From positions 1-5,188 of the forward strand of contig DAOUHR010000172.1 in the NCBI GenBank assembly GCA_034428635.1: a stretch of 5,188 nucleotides of DNA, given 5' to 3'. Position 1 is the first letter of the stretch, and the number at the start of each line of letters is the position of its first letter. Origin of the DNA: Bin22 sp034428635. Lineage in GTDB: Bacteria > Chloroflexota > Dehalococcoidia > Lucifugimonadales > UBA3495. Below the pieces are notes generated by a model. That model made no database searches and was not told the origin of the DNA. It saw nothing but the letters and a program-made list of their open reading frames with translations. The translations under genes were made by a program, and so were the position numbers. This document shows, one piece after another, positions 1-5,188 of the stretch.

Positions 1-170
1 ACCATAGCGCTGATGGCGTGTCTTGTGCCGAGGCCATCATTTCGCTCTAAAGACTGGCAGGGGTGAAACCGGAAGGCTGAGGGAGTAGAAACATCCCCCT
101 CGAGTAAGGTCCGCTGTCGCGCCTGGGCCGTTGAAGGGCAGGTGAAAGCAGCTAACGAATTACACACCGT
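1..170. other. Leading stretch with no recognisable gene
   Basis: No frame on either strand gives a coding region I can support here. A minus-strand ATG at 92-94 with a G-rich upstream stretch reaches a stop after about 15 codons. The plus-strand frames open at position 1 close with TGA at 64-66 or TAA at 48-50 without a recognisable C-terminus. No tRNA cloverleaf or rRNA signature was recognised. The stretch lies downstream of the damaged minus-strand gene and may be its 3' flank. Confidence 0.5.
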
Positions 171-1147
171 TTAATGCGGCGTGACAGGAAGCAGCCCTGT
201 CCGTATTCCAGTGACTACGGCTCCCAACTTGGTATTCGCGTTCAGTTTGTGTCGCAGGTTGCGAATATGGTTGCGGACGGAGTGCTGGCTGATGGCCAGT
301 TCGGGGCAATGCGGGGAGTTTCCCAGCCCTGGGCCACCAACTCCAGAATTTCCAGTTCCCGCTGGGTTAGGACCCGAGCATCCATGCTGGAATTGGCGGA
401 AGCACTTGCATCCAGAGCGGCCGGCTGGCCGCCCTGCTTTATCGGCATTTCCAAAGAATCTTCCAAAGTCCCTGAGCGACCTTCGGGGGCCTCGTCCAGC
501 AAGTAAATCAGGAGGTTGTAGCTACCAAAGCCCGCAGCTACCATGGGAGCAACCGAAATCCACTTGCGGTCGCCGGAAAGGCTAGACATTCTCATCTGGC
601 ACTGCGCAGGAACCAGGCCTGCTCTCAAGTAGCGGATCGACGGGCATCCACCCTGGCACTCCTGGGTCGGTCCTCCTCCCGGGTCATTGGGAATATCGTA
701 GCAGCGGCGACCAACCACGTCGGCCGCTCGATAGCCGCTCTCTCTCTGCTCCTCTTCAAAGTAATCGCCGTCGCCACCTCTGGATTCGAGGCTGACAATC
801 CACCCGAAACCTGCGTTAAGCTCCAGCGCTCCTATTTGCCCATCATATCGGGCCACCGGCCAGGCCCCATTTTCGGCGTAGTTGATGCACTCGGGGCCCA
901 TTATCGCGGGATTGTCGGCGGAGCCGCTGGGTGATGCCTGGATTGTCAGGCTGCCATTGCGCCCCGAAGGGTCGGTGGCGGTGACTGTGATGGAAAAACT
1001 AGTCTTGTCATTGTAGACGTTGGGGCCCCTGGCAAGCAGTTGGCCCTTGCGCCTGGCGCCCAGGGGAACCGTGAATGTCTCGAATATGCTAAATCTGTGC
1101 GCGGTGGCCATGGCGGAGGCGGGACGCATGAGCAATTCTTGCGCCAA
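171..1147 (-). pseudogene. Frameshifted PAS/LuxR-type HTH regulator remnant fused to a cadherin-like repeat fragment
   Basis: The uninterrupted frame runs from TTG 1147 to a stop at 242 (301 residues). Residues 43-131 resemble a bacterial cadherin-like repeat boundary: TVTATDPSG near 54-62, then NPAIMGPECINYAENG near 79-94. Residues 138-220 match the C-terminal two thirds of a PAS domain (GYRAADVVGRRCYD, then RKWISV and NLLIYLLDEA). From 260, LTQRELEILELVAQG is the first helix region of a LuxR/GerE HTH. After residue 282 the frame loses the family pattern, but the next frame, entered at GAA 302-300, reads ELAISQHSVRNHIRNLRHKL and continues to TAA at 171-173. This is a one-base loss near the CCCC run (303-306). 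No start is convincing: TTG 1147, ATG 1129 and ATG 1111 all lack a Shine-Dalgarno, and an in-frame TAA sits at 1154-1156. No membrane segment separates the repeat from the PAS domain, and the first PAS strands and helix look missing. I read it as a decayed or rearranged gene; sequencing or assembly error at the indel is the main alternative. Confidence 0.75.
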
Positions 1148-1177
1148 TGTACTTTATTCACGCTCGCAAACCGGACT

Positions 1178-1195
1178 GCAGCACAGGCTTGCTGC
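1178..1195 (-). terminator. Hairpin downstream of the phosphodiesterase gene
   Basis: On the minus strand GCAGCA and TGCTGC form a perfect 6-bp stem around a 6-base loop, beginning about 10 bases after the TAA of the phosphodiesterase gene. No T-run follows, so it is not a classic intrinsic terminator. It could be a weak terminator or a 3'-end stabilising structure. Confidence 0.35.
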
Positions 1196-1204
1196 CCTCT
1201 CTCT

Positions 1205-2659
1205 TTACCTGAAGCCCAGGCTGCTGGTACCCCCGTGGACGTATGTTGTATCCCCTACCCTTGATAGCGTGATCTGCTGGCGGTACACCGAGTCCCCCAC
1301 CGGACAGTCGGTGCTGTGAAAGTCTGAAAACCATTCCACTTCTGCAGGATCCGGGCCTCCGGGCAAGGCCTCAGCCAGAACCCGGCCCTCCATCCCCGCC
1401 ACCGGAGGCAGGCCCAGCAATCCAAGGATTGTAGGCGTCAGATCTACGTTGCCGGACGGCACATCTACCACAAGGTTGTCCTTGAAGAGAGGGCCCCGGG
1501 CGAAAAGGATGTTGTGCAGTTCGGAGCGTCCCATAGACCCGTGCTGGCCCTGGCCAGGGCCACCGCCGGTTGAAAGGACAGTTCCGGCGTAACCGGAAGG
1601 GTTGGTGTCGGGACTCCACCGGAGGGACATGGCGACGTCAGGGCTGCGGGGGCCCTCGCCGCCCACCAGGGCAGCCGGCAACGTGCCTGGGATATCGACC
1701 ACCCGTTCGGAAACGGTCAGGTTGCCGCACCATGGCTGGGCCATGAGCCATTCGACTAGGCTGACCACGGTATCTCTACTCCAGGGGCTTGAGTAGAAGA
1801 GAGCCGCGCCTCCATTGCTGGCAACCACCACACCGCCGGGTTCCCCGCCGACCGGAAAACCTGCCTCCCGCGCCAGGGCTTCGACACTAACCGTTTCCCT
1901 GATGGTGGAATAGCCGTGGTCGGAAACAACCATAACGCTAGTCTCGCCGGACTTTCCGTTTTCTTCGAGCCAATGAAGGATTGTCCCGAACTGGGCGTCG
2001 GCCTCGGCTACCGCGGTGTCCGACAGTTCGGAGCCGACTCCGCTATCGTGTTGGGACTTGTCCGGTTCCGATGACCAGATCAGGGCAACCGACGGGTCCC
2101 GTTCAGGGAGTATGTATTCGGTCAGAATGCGAACGGCGTGGGCCATACGGGGAGTGTTGGGACGGGATTCGGCGGGCCAGGGGCCGAAGCGGGCGATAAT
2201 ATCCTCGTGCAGGGCGCGGGGCAAGGCGAAGTCGGGATGAATCGTGGCGCCGCCGCAGGTTGCGGCTTTGGGGTTGTGAAGGTAGGCATTGCCGCTGGTG
2301 CCCACGCCGATGGCCACGTATTCCTGCCCGTGCTGGGAAAGGATTTCGGCCAGGCCAGGGGCCAGTTGCACTAGCCCCGTCTTTTGGGCCAGCAGTTCCA
2401 GTTGGGGCTCCAAAGCCGGCATGGCGTTGTTAGGGTCGTATTCGGGTACCAGTAGGGTGTTGGCGGAAATGCCGTGGCCGCCGGGGTGACGGCCGGTAAC
2501 CATGCTGGACGCATTGGCGCGGGTAACGCTGGGATACACGGCGTGGTGGTTGGCAAAGGTTACGCCGGCACCGGCGAAGGCCGCCAGGTTGGGCATCAGC
2601 CGCTCAGTCACCTGCGCCGGTTGAAGTCCGTCGAAAACTACCACCAATACTCTTGTCAT
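1205..2659 (-). CDS. Type I phosphodiesterase / nucleotide pyrophosphatase family protein (alkaline phosphatase superfamily)
   Basis: This is a 484-residue metal-dependent phosphoesterase expected to hydrolyse phosphomonoesters or phosphodiesters through a threonine nucleophile and two divalent metals. The complete NPP-type active site is visible: D10 in VVVFDGL, nucleophile T46 in YPSVTRANASSMVTG, D200 and H204 in EPDKSQHD, D247-H248 in VVSDHGY, and H373 in GQGQHGS. The spacing between D10 and T46 (36 residues) and from D200 to D247 (47) fits my recollection of characterised NPP enzymes. The C-terminal part LHNILFARGPLFK and VDLTPTILGLLGLPP is the usual end of this fold. There is no signal peptide or membrane segment, so a cytoplasmic enzyme is inferred. 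The ATG start is placed by the immediate family N-terminus (MTRVLVVVFDGL) and a G-rich GGGGGTG about 5 bases upstream, which is only a weak Shine-Dalgarno. It follows the hydrolase gene on the same strand after 157 bp. The substrate (nucleotide, phospholipid headgroup, phosphonate-like compound or other) cannot be told from sequence; phosphonoacetate hydrolase-like enzymes share this fold. Confidence 0.9.
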   Translation of the reverse strand: MTRVLVVVFDGLQPAQVTERLMPNLAAFAGAGVTFANHHAVYPSVTRANASSMVTGRHPGGHGISANTLLVPEYDPNNAMPALEPQLELLAQKTGLVQLAPGLAEILSQHGQEYVAIGVGTSGNAYLHNPKAATCGGATIHPDFALPRALHEDIIARFGPWPAESRPNTPRMAHAVRILTEYILPERDPSVALIWSSEPDKSQHDSGVGSELSDTAVAEADAQFGTILHWLEENGKSGETSVMVVSDHGYSTIRETVSVEALAREAGFPVGGEPGGVVVASNGGAALFYSSPWSRDTVVSLVEWLMAQPWCGNLTVSERVVDIPGTLPAALVGGEGPRSPDVAMSLRWSPDTNPSGYAGTVLSTGGGPGQGQHGSMGRSELHNILFARGPLFKDNLVVDVPSGNVDLTPTILGLLGLPPVAGMEGRVLAEALPGGPDPAEVEWFSDFHSTDCPVGDSVYRQQITLSRVGDTTYVHGGTSSLGFR

Positions 2660-2711
2660 GCCACCCCCGGATAATGTGGATCAAATGTGAGGACGTTTGC
2701 TCCCGTGTGCC

Positions 2712-2733
2712 TTGGCCGGCAAACTTTTGGCCG
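2712..2733. repeat. Short direct repeat TTGGCCG x2, 15-bp period
   Basis: TTGGCCG occurs at 2712-2718 and again at 2727-2733 in the leader of the phosphodiesterase gene. The first copy is part of a near-palindrome, TTGGCCGGCAA. Paired sites of this size could bind a regulator, but the motif is short in GC-rich DNA and may be chance. Confidence 0.25.
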
Positions 2734-2752
2734 ACCATGCCTGAGGGGATGC

Positions 2753-2768
2753 AATTGGCTGCGCAATT
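2753..2768. repeat. Small inverted repeat AATTG-N6-CAATT
   Basis: A perfect 5-bp inverted repeat with a 6-bp spacer lies in the 157-bp gap between the hydrolase stop and the phosphodiesterase start. It has operator-like shape. No promoter could be placed convincingly next to it, so its role is unknown and chance is possible. Confidence 0.2.
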
Positions 2769-2795
2769 CTTCACGTAGATCGGAGACCATTACAC

Positions 2796-2815
2796 GCCCC
2801 TCTGACCTCAGGGGC
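2796..2815 (-). terminator. Hairpin just after the hydrolase stop codon
   Basis: On the minus strand GCCCCT and AGGGGC form a perfect 6-bp GC-rich stem around an 8-base loop, starting one base after the hydrolase TGA. The bases that follow (GTGTAATGG) are not a T-run, so termination would be weak or factor-dependent. It suggests the hydrolase and phosphodiesterase genes may be at least partly uncoupled in transcription. Confidence 0.4.
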
Positions 2816-2816
2816 C

Positions 2817-4805
2817 TCAGCCCTCGCTGCCGTTTGCCGTAAAGTAGTCGTACTTTCTTCCCGCCAGGTCTACTACCTCTGGAATATCCTCTTCCAGAAG
2901 GTAGCCCTCATCCGCCAGGTCCGTTGCGGCCTGGGTCACTTTCTCCAGGTAATCCTCCCGGTCGGCATAACGTTCTTCAATGGAAGCCCGCGGGTCGCCG
3001 GCGGCTTCCCGGTCGGCCTGGGTAGCCGGCAGGGGCAGGGTCCAGCCCGCCAGGCCCCCGGTGATGCCGATGTATAGGTTGGAATTGCCGATGCTTTCGT
3101 CGCGCAGGTTCCAGCCGGTGTAGGTGGCCACGGGCACCGAAAGGTCGGGCAGACGGATGCCGCCCAGTTCATTGAAAGACTCGTCGAGGTCTGCAACCAG
3201 GGCCGGAAATTCCTCCCCTTCGATGGCGGGAAGGGTGGTAGTGCGACCCAGATGCGCTTCCGGACCGTAGTCCAGCCTGATGGCCCGGGTGGCCTGGGAA
3301 GGGACCCGTACGCCGGGCAATCGGGCGAACCGCTCCAGCAGCGTATGAGATTCCACCGCGGTCCCGTCGTCGAGGCTGGGATGCCGGCTGGGCGGCGGTT
3401 CTTCGCCCGTACTCACCCAGCGGTCCAGGTTTTCCAGCACTGCCCGCGACAATGGAGCGTAGTCCACGCTGTTGAAGGGAAGCTGACCCTTGATGCCATC
3501 GGCCGTCCGGATTTCCAGGGGAGGAAACTCCCCCGAACCGTGCTGGCAGCCGGCAAAGTGGTAGCGGCGGACCGTCGGGGCCTGCGGCGCGTCGGTCAGG
3601 GTCTCCAGGTCCGTATGAATCAGGGCCGCATCGCCGCGCCAGTATTCGGCAGAGGTATTGGTGAACATTATCCTGGGCAATGGGCCACGCCGCTCCATAG
3701 CCTCCAACATAGAGCCCTGGTCACCGGTTACCGGATCGGTCTGTACCGTGTCGGTGAAGGGGAACATTTCGGGGATGATGTAGCACACATCTTTGGACGG
3801 CTGACCAAAGCGCAAGTTGAACTCGCCGCGCATTCCCCCGGCCACGTGGGGCAGTATACCGTCCAGCGACGGTCGGCCTTCTTCGTCCTGATTGATGCCC
3901 ACGTGGATGTACTGACGGAGGAAGCGCCCGCTCTGAGAGCGGCCCATGGCGTAGGCGTAGTCGATATCACCGGCGCAGGGGTTTCCGGTGGAAGCGGGGG
4001 CGTACTTCAAAAAGGAAACCGCATCCCGCATGGCGGCAAAGCCCAGGCCCACGATGCGGCTGCCGGTAGTGGTGTATACGAGCTGGTAAATCCTGCCAGG
4101 CTCAAACCCGGAAGGCATGTAAACGTGGTTGTAATCCGGTTCTACGTCCTCGTCTTCCACCCTTACGAAGGACCATTCGCCCCGGTCCACGGGCGTGGCG
4201 GGACTGTTGGGCAGGTCGCGCACTGTCAGAGTGGCTCCCGCTTCTTCGGGGTCGGCGGCCGGATTGGGCAGGTGCTGACGGTCCGCCAACAGGAACACCG
4301 GGGTTGGCTGATCGCACTGGAACTGGCACATTATCTGGCCCGTTAAAGGGCCCTCCGGGCCGACTGCCTCGGGGGCGTGCAAGCCAATCAGGCCGGGCGT
4401 TGGCGGAACATCGGCCTGCCACCCGGCCCACACCACGGTGTAACCGCGCCGCATCAGGTAACCGTTGCCGGCCTCGAGGGGAGCCGTGGGGTCGGTGGCG
4501 GTGGGGACACTATTCAGGGTAAGGGCGGTCTTGCGGCCCCGGTTGACCACGTCAAACAGGATGCGGCGATTGCCCTGGTCGGCGTTTACCGGGCGGAGTA
4601 CGGCGAAGTCTGCCGAAAATTCAACCTTGCCGGTGGAATTGATGGGCGCCAGGTCAAGGTCGGTAATACCCTGGTTGCTGGCGTGTTGAGGATCTACGGC
4701 GTAGTGGGCCGTTCCTTCCAGCAATTCATAGGGGCCCACGTCCCCAAAGCTCTCGCCACTGGCAAAGCTGCTGCGCCTGGTAATTTCCAGTTCAGTAATT
4801 GCCAC
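2817..4805 (-). CDS. Alpha/beta hydrolase domain-containing protein (Abhydrolase_10-like)
   Basis: This is a 662-residue serine hydrolase, probably an esterase or amidase acting on an unknown small organic substrate. The N-terminus (ITRRSSFASGESFGDVGPYE, then a DLDLAP stretch near 50 and FSADFAVLRP near 63-72) is the hallmark start of the family I know as alpha/beta hydrolase domain (Abhydrolase_10). The nucleophile elbow is MGRSQSGRFLR at 287-297, with S290 the likely nucleophile in a GxSxSG form seen in this family instead of GxSxG. The likely catalytic histidine is H422 in FAGCQHGSG, and E387 in TNTSAEYW is a candidate acid; these two assignments are inference. No signal peptide, lipobox or transmembrane segment is seen, so it is probably cytoplasmic. 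The start is GTG at 4805-4803, supported by a strong AGGAGGA 3 bases upstream and by the immediate family N-terminus. Full length for the family as I know it; no frameshift or missing motif. The gene is divergent from the flavin oxidoreductase at 5068. Confidence 0.88.
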   Translation of the reverse strand: MAITELEITRRSSFASGESFGDVGPYELLEGTAHYAVDPQHASNQGITDLDLAPINSTGKVEFSADFAVLRPVNADQGNRRILFDVVNRGRKTALTLNSVPTATDPTAPLEAGNGYLMRRGYTVVWAGWQADVPPTPGLIGLHAPEAVGPEGPLTGQIMCQFQCDQPTPVFLLADRQHLPNPAADPEEAGATLTVRDLPNSPATPVDRGEWSFVRVEDEDVEPDYNHVYMPSGFEPGRIYQLVYTTTGSRIVGLGFAAMRDAVSFLKYAPASTGNPCAGDIDYAYAMGRSQSGRFLRQYIHVGINQDEEGRPSLDGILPHVAGGMRGEFNLRFGQPSKDVCYIIPEMFPFTDTVQTDPVTGDQGSMLEAMERRGPLPRIMFTNTSAEYWRGDAALIHTDLETLTDAPQAPTVRRYHFAGCQHGSGEFPPLEIRTADGIKGQLPFNSVDYAPLSRAVLENLDRWVSTGEEPPPSRHPSLDDGTAVESHTLLERFARLPGVRVPSQATRAIRLDYGPEAHLGRTTTLPAIEGEEFPALVADLDESFNELGGIRLPDLSVPVATYTGWNLRDESIGNSNLYIGITGGLAGWTLPLPATQADREAAGDPRASIEERYADREDYLEKVTQAATDLADEGYLLEEDIPEVVDLAGRKYDYFTANGSEG

Positions 4806-4808
4806 GGG

Positions 4809-4815
4809 TCCTCCT
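4809..4815 (-). promoter_or_regulatory. Shine-Dalgarno fixing the GTG start of the hydrolase
   Basis: AGGAGGA on the minus strand ends 3 bases before GTG 4805-4803. It is the strongest ribosome binding site in the window and decides in favour of the GTG start. Confidence 0.8.
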
Positions 4816-4878
4816 GTCGGCTTGCAGGATGTGATTAGGCGTCAATGGTCAGGTTCTCGTTGCCATTAGTTTGGGAGG

Positions 4879-4884
4879 ATTTTA
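4879..4884 (-). promoter_or_regulatory. Candidate -10 box for the hydrolase gene
   Basis: TAAAAT on the minus strand within the AT-richest part of the leader would give a 5' untranslated region of about 65-70 bases. The position expected for a -35 (about 4902-4907) carries GCCACG, a poor match to consensus, and overlaps the palindrome at 4903-4912. A promoter needing an activator or repressible at that site is possible. Confidence 0.3.
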
Positions 4885-4902
4885 ACACCTTGAGAAGGGG
4901 GC

Positions 4903-4912
4903 GTGGCGCCAC
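4903..4912. promoter_or_regulatory. Perfect palindrome GTGGCGCCAC in the divergent promoter region
   Basis: A perfect 10-bp palindrome lies between the divergent hydrolase and flavin oxidoreductase genes, at the place a -35 element would sit for the candidate hydrolase -10. Its form and place suit an operator for a dimeric regulator; the regulator is not identifiable in the window. Self-complementary GC-rich 10-mers can also arise by chance. Confidence 0.35.
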
Positions 4913-5025
4913 TCCTGCCCAGCCGGTCTGGTGGACGCCGGTTTAGTACAAAACGAACCAGGCAAAGCTGCAACCGTCTTGACGCCCGGGTTGTGCTTCG
5001 CAAGCCGTGCCCAGGCGCAGTAAGC

Positions 5026-5031
5026 TATAAT
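5026..5031 (+). promoter_or_regulatory. Consensus -10 box for the flavin oxidoreductase gene
   Basis: A perfect TATAAT lies 36 bases before the ATG at 5068, predicting a transcript start near 5038 and a leader of about 30 bases. The -35 position with 17-bp spacing (5003-5008, AGCCGT) is poor; TTGTGC at 4991 and TTGACG at 4979 are too far upstream. The promoter is therefore called on the -10 box and its position only. Confidence 0.55.
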
Positions 5032-5056
5032 TCAAGCCGCAGCAATAAACCCAACT

Positions 5057-5062
5057 GAGAGG
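5057..5062 (+). promoter_or_regulatory. Ribosome binding site of the flavin oxidoreductase gene
   Basis: GAGAGG ends 5 bases before ATG 5068, a good Shine-Dalgarno-like element at normal spacing that supports this start. Confidence 0.65.
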
Positions 5063-5067
5063 CACCC

Positions 5068-5188
5068 ATGCGCTTTGGCTCCTTCGTCTTTCCCGTCAGT
5101 CATCAGCCTGAGAACGATTCGGTAGTAATTGACAACACCCTCGAAGAAATCTTGCTGGCCGAGGAAATTGGCATGCACTCGGTCTGGC
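5068..5188 (+). CDS. Luciferase-like (LLM class) flavin-dependent oxidoreductase, N-terminal fragment
   Basis: Only the first 40 codons are in the window; the gene continues past the right edge. The translation begins MRFGSFVFPVSH and continues to TLEEILLAEEIGMHSVW. The short first strand MRFGSF, followed by a helix with the pattern of acidic residues then AEEIGMHSVW, is the standard N-terminus of bacterial luciferase-family F420- or FMN-dependent oxidoreductases (usual form AEELGFDSVW). These TIM-barrel enzymes oxidise organic substrates such as aldehydes, alkanesulfonates or heterocycles with reduced flavin. Whether this one uses FMN or F420, and which substrate, cannot be told from the fragment. 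A TATAAT box and a GAGAGG site precede it. It is transcribed away from the hydrolase gene. Confidence 0.8.
   Translation, partial: MRFGSFVFPVSHQPENDSVVIDNTLEEILLAEEIGMHSVW

Noticed and set aside
44..94. Minus-strand mini-ORF starting at ATG 92-94 after a G-rich stretch
   Set aside because: It stops after about 15 codons and has no recognisable sequence.
55..170. Possible structured RNA in the purine-rich leading stretch
   Set aside because: No conserved core of a riboswitch, RNase P, tmRNA or tRNA could be recognised, and only short imperfect stems were seen.
301..310. Programmed ribosomal frameshifting at the CCCC run
   Set aside because: No in-phase slippery heptamer and no clear downstream stimulatory structure; a simple missing base explains the data.
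174..585. Plus-strand open frames opposite the HTH/PAS region
   Set aside because: No family resemblance and compositional look of shadow frames; the minus strand carries clear PAS and HTH motifs.
946..1161. Minus-strand frame of 71 codons overlapping the start of the remnant
   Set aside because: Proline- and arginine-rich out-of-frame translation; the overlapping frame holds the cadherin-like signature.
3252..4346. Long plus-strand open frame of 364 codons opposite the hydrolase gene
   Set aside because: It lies entirely antisense to the well-supported hydrolase, its translation is arginine-, glycine- and histidine-rich with no recognisable motif, and long antisense frames are expected opposite GC-rich genes.
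4377..4838. Plus-strand frame of 153 codons opposite the hydrolase N-terminus
   Set aside because: Antisense to the conserved N-terminal region of the hydrolase, with no recognisable domain.

Overview
The window looks like GC-rich bacterial chromosomal DNA (roughly 60% G+C by eye). The mix of genes suggests a marine or subsurface Chloroflexota of the SAR202/Dehalococcoidia kind: a luciferase-like flavin oxidoreductase, a large Abhydrolase_10-type alpha/beta hydrolase, a soluble type I phosphodiesterase, cadherin-like repeat sequence, and a PAS plus LuxR-type HTH regulator. This taxonomic placement is inference from protein flavour; no marker gene is present.

Layout from left to right. Positions 1-170 hold nothing recognisable. 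Positions 171-1147 (minus strand) hold a damaged gene: a degenerate cadherin-like repeat fragment is joined in frame to a PAS domain that lacks its N-terminal part, followed by a LuxR-type HTH broken by a one-base frameshift near 302-306. Positions 1205-2659 (minus) encode an intact 484-residue metal-dependent phosphodiesterase/phosphatase of the alkaline phosphatase superfamily with the full two-metal site. Positions 2817-4805 (minus) encode an intact 662-residue alpha/beta hydrolase domain protein starting at GTG behind a strong Shine-Dalgarno. After a 262-bp divergent intergenic region with a good -10 box and a perfect 10-bp palindrome, a luciferase-family flavin-dependent oxidoreductase begins at 5068 (plus) and runs off the right edge.

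The hydrolase and phosphodiesterase are co-directional but separated by 157 bp with a hairpin just after the hydrolase stop, so they need not be one transcript. Together with the divergent flavin oxidoreductase they look like an accessory catabolic neighbourhood for organic esters, phosphodiesters or similar compounds, but the substrate cannot be read from sequence. The regulator-like remnant is probably not functional as it stands. I did not find a convincing new biological system; the most unusual item is the cadherin/PAS/HTH chimera with its frameshift.
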